Under the pieces are notes generated by a model. That model saw only the letters and a list, made by a program, of their open reading frames with translations, made no database searches and had not been told where the DNA came from. From Nitrosomaritimum sp049414205 (lineage in GTDB: Archaea > Thermoproteota > Nitrososphaeria > Nitrososphaerales > Nitrosopumilaceae), in the NCBI GenBank assembly GCA_049414205.1, contig JBMSGE010000056.1, positions 1-8,267 of the forward strand: a stretch of 8,267 nucleotides of DNA, in the 5' to 3' direction. Position 1 is the first letter of the stretch, and every line of letters starts with the position of its first letter. A program made the translations under genes and the position numbers. Positions 4,491-8,267 of the stretch are shown here, piece by piece.

Positions 4491-5150
4491 AATGGTTTTT
4501 TCGTATTCGTAAAGGATTCTACTGATTACTGTATGGGCTTCAAGGGAAGAGTCATTTATAGAAACTAATTTTTCCATTTGATTTAGAGTATTTTCAGAAA
4601 AATGTCCTTTTTGAAACCCTCCAATAATGAGGCAACAATTCTCAGGTAAATTTGAAGCAACACTTTCAAAAGAGTTTTCTTTTCCCTGTGTTGAAAATCC
4701 AATAACTTGGGATGGATTTATCTCATCTATAAGATCAGATAGAGAGTTTTCTTTTATTTCTAACAATACATTTTCGTTTGATTTGATGGTTTTTTCTAAA
4801 AATAGTTTTTCGAATAGTCCTTCAAATCGATGATATGATTTTGGAATGTTGACGTTTTCTCCAAGATAAATTACTTTATCATCAATGGTATGAATGAATA
4901 TTTTGATTTGATTTTTTTTATACAATGGAATTGTAGTTGCTTCTAAAATGCAAAGATGAATAAGATCTGGTCTTCCTCGTTTAAATTCATCGTCTATTCC
5001 TTTCATTGCAGCAAAATGCCAAGAATTATCAAGTAAAATTTCAGAGGATTTTTTTTGTAGTTTTTGTGCATGTGAAATTACTGATGGATGATTACGTAAT
5101 TTTTTAGGAACTAACTCCAGTGCAGATTCTGCAATTATTAGTGAAATCAT
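4482..5150 (-). CDS. nep1: Nep1/Emg1-type rRNA pseudouridine N1-methyltransferase
   Basis: A 222-residue SPOUT-class methyltransferase that methylates N1 of a pseudouridine in the small-subunit rRNA (yeast position 1191, helix 35), using S-adenosylmethionine and acting as a dimer; in eukaryotes it is also a 40S assembly factor. Motifs: IIAESALELVPKKLRNHPSV (5-24), EILLDNSWHFAAM (37-49), FKRGRPDLIHLCILE (56-70), IHTIDDKVIYLGENVNIPKS (86-105), RFEGLFEKL (108-116), the cofactor-loop IGGFQKGHF (176-184) and the C-terminal AHTVISRILYEYEK (205-218). Length is normal for archaeal Nep1. The motif usually ending in HH reads W-H-F here (H45 kept, F46), a small deviation. Its ATG overlaps the TAA of the glycosidase-like gene by one base (TAATG), so translation is probably coupled, and tRNA-Gly follows 22 bp after the stop. 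Confidence 0.93.
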   Translation of the reverse strand: MISLIIAESALELVPKKLRNHPSVISHAQKLQKKSSEILLDNSWHFAAMKGIDDEFKRGRPDLIHLCILEATTIPLYKKNQIKIFIHTIDDKVIYLGENVNIPKSYHRFEGLFEKLFLEKTIKSNENVLLEIKENSLSDLIDEINPSQVIGFSTQGKENSFESVASNLPENCCLIIGGFQKGHFSENTLNQMEKLVSINDSSLEAHTVISRILYEYEKTIFM

Positions 5151-6271
5151 TAGTTTATCATTTCAATTTGGGTTTTAAGTTCAGTCCAACTTAGTTTTGG
5201 ATTTCCATTAACATCTATCAGTCCTGCGCTACATACATAATGATTTAACCTTTCAATGACAAATTCGCTGCTTCCGAGACCAGATCCTCCGCCTACCTCA
5301 ATACTGACATCTCCAATTTCTTCTTGTTCTGCTACACAGGTTCCTTCTGGCCTATCATATTGTCTATACCACGAAAAAAATTCTATATTTTGTTGATTTT
5401 CAGAATAAAATTCAAATGATTTTTTCAAAAATTCTTTTTGAGATTCTTCACTTCCACCCACAAAATCAGATGTTGCCCAACTTAACTCAAAAAAGGCTAC
5501 TTTTTTACCCTGGGCAAGTAAAATTGATTTTTCAAGATCCTCTACTGCTTGGCTAGGAGTTTTGACGATGTCATTTAGACTATCAACTGGAAAATACGAA
5601 TATGCTACAAAATCTCCTATTGCCAAATCACTTACAATATGACCTAAATTTTTATTCAGAACTTGATGGAGTGCAAATCCATTTCCAATTTTTACATCAG
5701 GATGTTTTTCTTTTAATTCCGAGTAAACATTTTCAAAAAGATCTTTGTATACAGGAATGTCTTGTTCTGAATATCTAAACTGAGATTCTGTTTCTCCTGC
5801 AATGATAACTGTGTCAACAATATGATATCTAGATAATATTGCATCAAGTACATTGACTAGTCTATCCTCTTGTATTGAGCCAATAGGAGGTTTTCCAATC
5901 CAGTCCGGAAATGGTCCTAATGTTTCTCCATTAATTATTGAAAAATACAAAGTAACCTTAAGATCATTTTTTTGATCAAGACCCATCAAAACATCTGATT
6001 GCGCCCAATCAAATTCTCCCTTTTGGGGCTCAACTAAATTCCAAAACATGTAGACATTACTTCTACCTATACCAGTAGATGCTGCATCGGAGTAAATCAC
6101 ATCTATTTCTTTTAGTGATACTGATGAGGTAGGCGTGTTAATTACAAGACCAATTTTCTCATTTTGGCTTTGTTTTACTACTGGAGGAGTTTGAATTTGG
6201 CTTAATGAAACTCCAATAATGGCAACTACAATAATAACACCAGCAATAATGCCTAGAATTTTTTTATCCAC
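5150..6271 (-). CDS. membrane-anchored glycosidase-like TIM-barrel protein
   Basis: A 373-residue protein with an N-terminal lysine-flanked hydrophobic helix (about residues 5-23, LGIIAGVIIVVAIIGVSL) and no cysteine just after it, so a signal anchor with the rest outside the cell is likely. The body resembles clan-A-type glycoside hydrolases. It has GRSNVYMFWNLVEPQKGEFD (69-88, the common WN-x-x-EP-x-x-G-x-FDW strand), VDTVIIAGETES (152-163) with E160 or E162 where the acid/base would sit, and KKVAFFELSWATSD (256-269) with E262 as nucleophile candidate, then WYRQYDRPEG (301-310) and the typical closing CSAGLIDVNGNPKLSW (347-362). C312 and C347 could form a disulfide around a Gly/Ser-rich loop (327-335). 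The start is GTG, the only good one; there is no upstream in-frame ATG. Substrate unknown; cell-surface glycan or glycoprotein trimming is a guess. It lies 46 bp after the reductase gene and runs into nep1. Confidence 0.75.
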   Translation of the reverse strand: MDKKILGIIAGVIIVVAIIGVSLSQIQTPPVVKQSQNEKIGLVINTPTSSVSLKEIDVIYSDAASTGIGRSNVYMFWNLVEPQKGEFDWAQSDVLMGLDQKNDLKVTLYFSIINGETLGPFPDWIGKPPIGSIQEDRLVNVLDAILSRYHIVDTVIIAGETESQFRYSEQDIPVYKDLFENVYSELKEKHPDVKIGNGFALHQVLNKNLGHIVSDLAIGDFVAYSYFPVDSLNDIVKTPSQAVEDLEKSILLAQGKKVAFFELSWATSDFVGGSEESQKEFLKKSFEFYSENQQNIEFFSWYRQYDRPEGTCVAEQEEIGDVSIEVGGGSGLGSSEFVIERLNHYVCSAGLIDVNGNPKLSWTELKTQIEMIN

Positions 6272-6317
6272 AAGGATTGGAAAATAAAAGAAAGTAAAAA
6301 AGTTGTGATTGTATTAT

Positions 6318-8267
6318 CTATCCAGAAGTACAACCGCTATATCCGCATTCTATGCAGATACTACAACCTTCTACAAACACCAAGTTATTCTTGCATGTTG
6401 GACATTGTCTGTCTTCAGAAACCTCTTCTTGTCTTTGTGGTTCAGATGAAATTTCTTCATCATGAATTTTGATTTCCAAGGCCGCATTTACTTGAGATTT
6501 GATGTATGGGTTTGTGATGTTAGTGCTGACATAATCAGTAACATGTTGTGTTGGAGTTACATCAAATGTTTTTTCAGCATTTTCACTAGTCATGTGAAGT
6601 ACCTGTTTGTGTCTTGAACCATCACGATATACGGTTATTCCTTTTAGTCCTAGTTCATGGGCCAATAGATAAGCTGATTTTACATCCTCAGCTGTAACGT
6701 CATATGGCATGTTGATTGTTTTAGCAATGGCATTTCCAATCCAGTTTTGCCAAACACCTTGAGCCATCAAATGATCAGCCCAGTGGATATCCATTGCAGT
6801 AACAAAGACATTTTGCATCCATTCAGGAATTTCAGGAATTCCTTTTAGTGAACCATAATTGTCTGCAATTTTTGCTAGGATTTCATCATTGTATAATCCA
6901 TTTTCTTTTAGTGCTTGTTCTACAATCTTGTTTGTATAGAAGAATCTACCTACCGTGACTCGTTTCTCAAACACAAGAGCAAATGCTGGTTCCATTCCAT
7001 TTGAACAATCAGATATCATGGATAATGTTCCAGTTGGTGCTACTGTTGTTGTAAGTACATTTCTAATTCCGTGCTTTTGGATTTTCTCAATTAAAGCATC
7101 CCATTCATAGGAATGTGTTTCTTTTGATTTCTCATAGTATCCTGCAACAGGAATCTTTCCCTCAGGATACTCTGTTTTTGAACAGAGTGGGAATTCACCA
7201 CGAGTTTTGGCTAGAGCAACACTTTCTTCCATAGAATAGTAGGTCAATGCTTCAGATAGTTTTGATTGAAGATCATAACCTTCCTTCGAATTGTATGGAA
7301 TCTTTAATTTGTATAATAGATCTGCTACACCCATTACACCTAATCCAATCCTACGAGATTCTTTTGATGCTATATTGATCTCTTCAACAGGATAATTATT
7401 TACGTCTATGACATTATCAAGGAATCTTGTTGTTTTTCGAATTGTTTCTTCATAGCGTTGCCAGTCGAATTCATACTCACCATCTGCTTTTCTCTTTACA
7501 AGATTTGCAAGGTTGATTGAGCCCAAGTTACATGATTCGTATGGGTATAGACTTTGCTCGCCACATGGGTTAGTGGCTCGTAGTGGTGCTTGTCTTGCCT
7601 TTGCAAATACATTGTATTTGTTAATTTGATCAAAGAAGATCAAACCAGGCTCTGCACTTTTCCATGCAGATAGTGCTATCAAATCAATTAATTGATGTGC
7701 ATTGATTTCTTTTACTGGTTTCTTATCACGAGGACTACGTAACATGTAATTTCCATCGTCTGTATTTACAAGTGAGTGCCAAAAGTCTTCCCAGATTCCA
7801 ACACTGACATTAAAGTTCTCAAGAACACCAGGTTGTGTTTTGTTTGTAATGAATTTTTCAACATCAGGATGCCATGCTTCAATGATTCCCATGTTAGCAC
7901 CTCTTCTTTTTCCACCTTGCTTTACAACTTCAGTGACAGTGTTTATGATATTCATGAAAGACACTGGTCCTGATGCAACACCAGATGTTGATGCAACAAT
8001 ATCTCCTTCTTCTCTAAGATCAGAGTAGTTAATTCCAACTCCTCCACCAGATTTGAAAATTAATGCAGCGTCAGAAGTTGATTTCATTATTTCCTCCATT
8101 CCATCTTCCATTCCAAGAACAAAGCATGCAGATAGTTGTCCTAATCTTCCGCCAGCATTCATCATTGTTGGAGAGTTTGGAAGAAAGTCTTGAGATGTCA
8201 TCATCTCAAAGTATTCTGTGATTCTCTCAGCGTATGAATCAAATTTCTTGGCTGCAATCAATGTGAG
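6318..8267 (-). CDS. nrdJ: class II (adenosylcobalamin-dependent) ribonucleotide reductase, N-terminus off the right edge (partial)
   Basis: Reduces ribonucleotides to deoxyribonucleotides using a B12-generated thiyl radical. The frame is open to the window edge (two codons, L-T, precede the TTG at 8259-8261), so the start lies outside; residues are counted from that TTG. Key motifs: SACFVLGMEDG (44-54) with redox Cys46; FKSGGGVGINYSDLREEGD (69-87); KQGGKRRGANMG (114-125); the active site NPCGEQ (231-236) with Asn231, thiyl-radical Cys233 and Glu235; ESCNLGSINLANL (242-254) with redox partner Cys244; and the phosphate-binding APTGTLS (408-414). The Cys233-Cys244 spacing of 11 matches the Thermotoga NrdJ pair as I remember it (322/333), and Cys46 against its Cys134 suggests about 90 missing residues. 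The tail (620-644) has six cysteines ending CGYSGC, a flexible zinc-ribbon/reductant segment typical of class II enzymes. No intein in the visible part. No R2 subunit is nearby. Confidence 0.95.
   Translation of the reverse strand, partial: LTLIAAKKFDSYAERITEYFEMMTSQDFLPNSPTMMNAGGRLGQLSACFVLGMEDGMEEIMKSTSDAALIFKSGGGVGINYSDLREEGDIVASTSGVASGPVSFMNIINTVTEVVKQGGKRRGANMGIIEAWHPDVEKFITNKTQPGVLENFNVSVGIWEDFWHSLVNTDDGNYMLRSPRDKKPVKEINAHQLIDLIALSAWKSAEPGLIFFDQINKYNVFAKARQAPLRATNPCGEQSLYPYESCNLGSINLANLVKRKADGEYEFDWQRYEETIRKTTRFLDNVIDVNNYPVEEINIASKESRRIGLGVMGVADLLYKLKIPYNSKEGYDLQSKLSEALTYYSMEESVALAKTRGEFPLCSKTEYPEGKIPVAGYYEKSKETHSYEWDALIEKIQKHGIRNVLTTTVAPTGTLSMISDCSNGMEPAFALVFEKRVTVGRFFYTNKIVEQALKENGLYNDEILAKIADNYGSLKGIPEIPEWMQNVFVTAMDIHWADHLMAQGVWQNWIGNAIAKTINMPYDVTAEDVKSAYLLAHELGLKGITVYRDGSRHKQVLHMTSENAEKTFDVTPTQHVTDYVSTNITNPYIKSQVNAALEIKIHDEEISSEPQRQEEVSEDRQCPTCKNNLVFVEGCSICIECGYSGCTSG

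Noticed and set aside
4627..4833. Plus-strand open frame within nep1
   Set aside because: Antisense shadow of the methyltransferase.
7776..8028. Plus-strand open frames within the ribonucleotide reductase gene
   Set aside because: Antisense to highly conserved NrdJ motifs.
8259..8261. TTG as the start codon of the ribonucleotide reductase
   Set aside because: The frame is open to the window edge and the first conserved motif begins too early; roughly 90 N-terminal residues are expected upstream, so this is an internal Leu codon.
6318..8267. Intein in the ribonucleotide reductase
   Set aside because: Archaeal NrdJ often carries inteins near the active site, but NPCGEQ, the glycine-rich motif and APTGT regions are continuous here with normal spacing.

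Overview
The window is AT-rich archaeal DNA. Archaeal (and eukaryote-like) information-processing genes are present: ribosomal protein S19e, a PDCD5-family DNA-binding protein, the Rpp21-type protein subunit of RNase P and the Nep1/Emg1 pseudouridine methyltransferase. There is also a tRNA gene without an encoded CCA and several TATA-like boxes about 27 bp upstream of start codons. AT-richness, gene sizes, a B12-dependent ribonucleotide reductase and a CoA-metabolism-type reductase all fit a mesophilic marine ammonia-oxidising archaeon (Nitrosopumilus-like, Nitrososphaerota). That assignment is inference from protein style, not from a marker gene.

Everything recognised is on the minus strand, so transcription runs from high to low coordinates. 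In that order: (1) a class II (adenosylcobalamin) ribonucleotide reductase, cut by the window at its N-terminus (6318-8267). (2) A membrane-anchored, glycosidase-like TIM-barrel protein (5150-6271), whose stop overlaps the start of nep1 (4482-5150) as TAATG. (3) tRNA-Gly(TCC) (4386-4459), whose T-run terminator doubles as part of the likely promoter of the RNase P subunit gene (4036-4338). (4) S19e (3552-4004) and PDCD5 (3260-3544), 7 bp apart, behind a TATA box placed for a leaderless mRNA. (5) A medium-chain reductase of the acryloyl-CoA/crotonyl-CoA reductase kind (2138-3217) and a CitE/malyl-CoA-lyase-like protein (1270-2130), 7 bp apart, behind another leaderless-type promoter flanked by a dyad. 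(6) A TPR-repeat protein (480-1199). (7) The 5' part of a gene resembling the DUF3892 family (1-350), which continues off the left edge.

The middle of the window is a stable-RNA and ribosome-biogenesis neighbourhood: Nep1 and S19e act in small-subunit assembly (yeast Nep1 is genetically tied to Rps19), and RNase P matures tRNAs such as the one beside it. The reductase/lyase pair looks like CoA-thioester carbon metabolism, possibly connected with the 3-hydroxypropionate/4-hydroxybutyrate cycle, but the substrates cannot be read from the sequence.

No mobile element, CRISPR array, defence cassette or phage gene is visible, and no stretch over about 130 bp lacks a gene. I did not find a clearly new multi-gene system. 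The best leads are the dyad in front of the reductase operon, the identity of the reductase/lyase pair, the glycosidase-like protein coupled to nep1, and the overlapping tRNA-terminator/rnp4-promoter signals.
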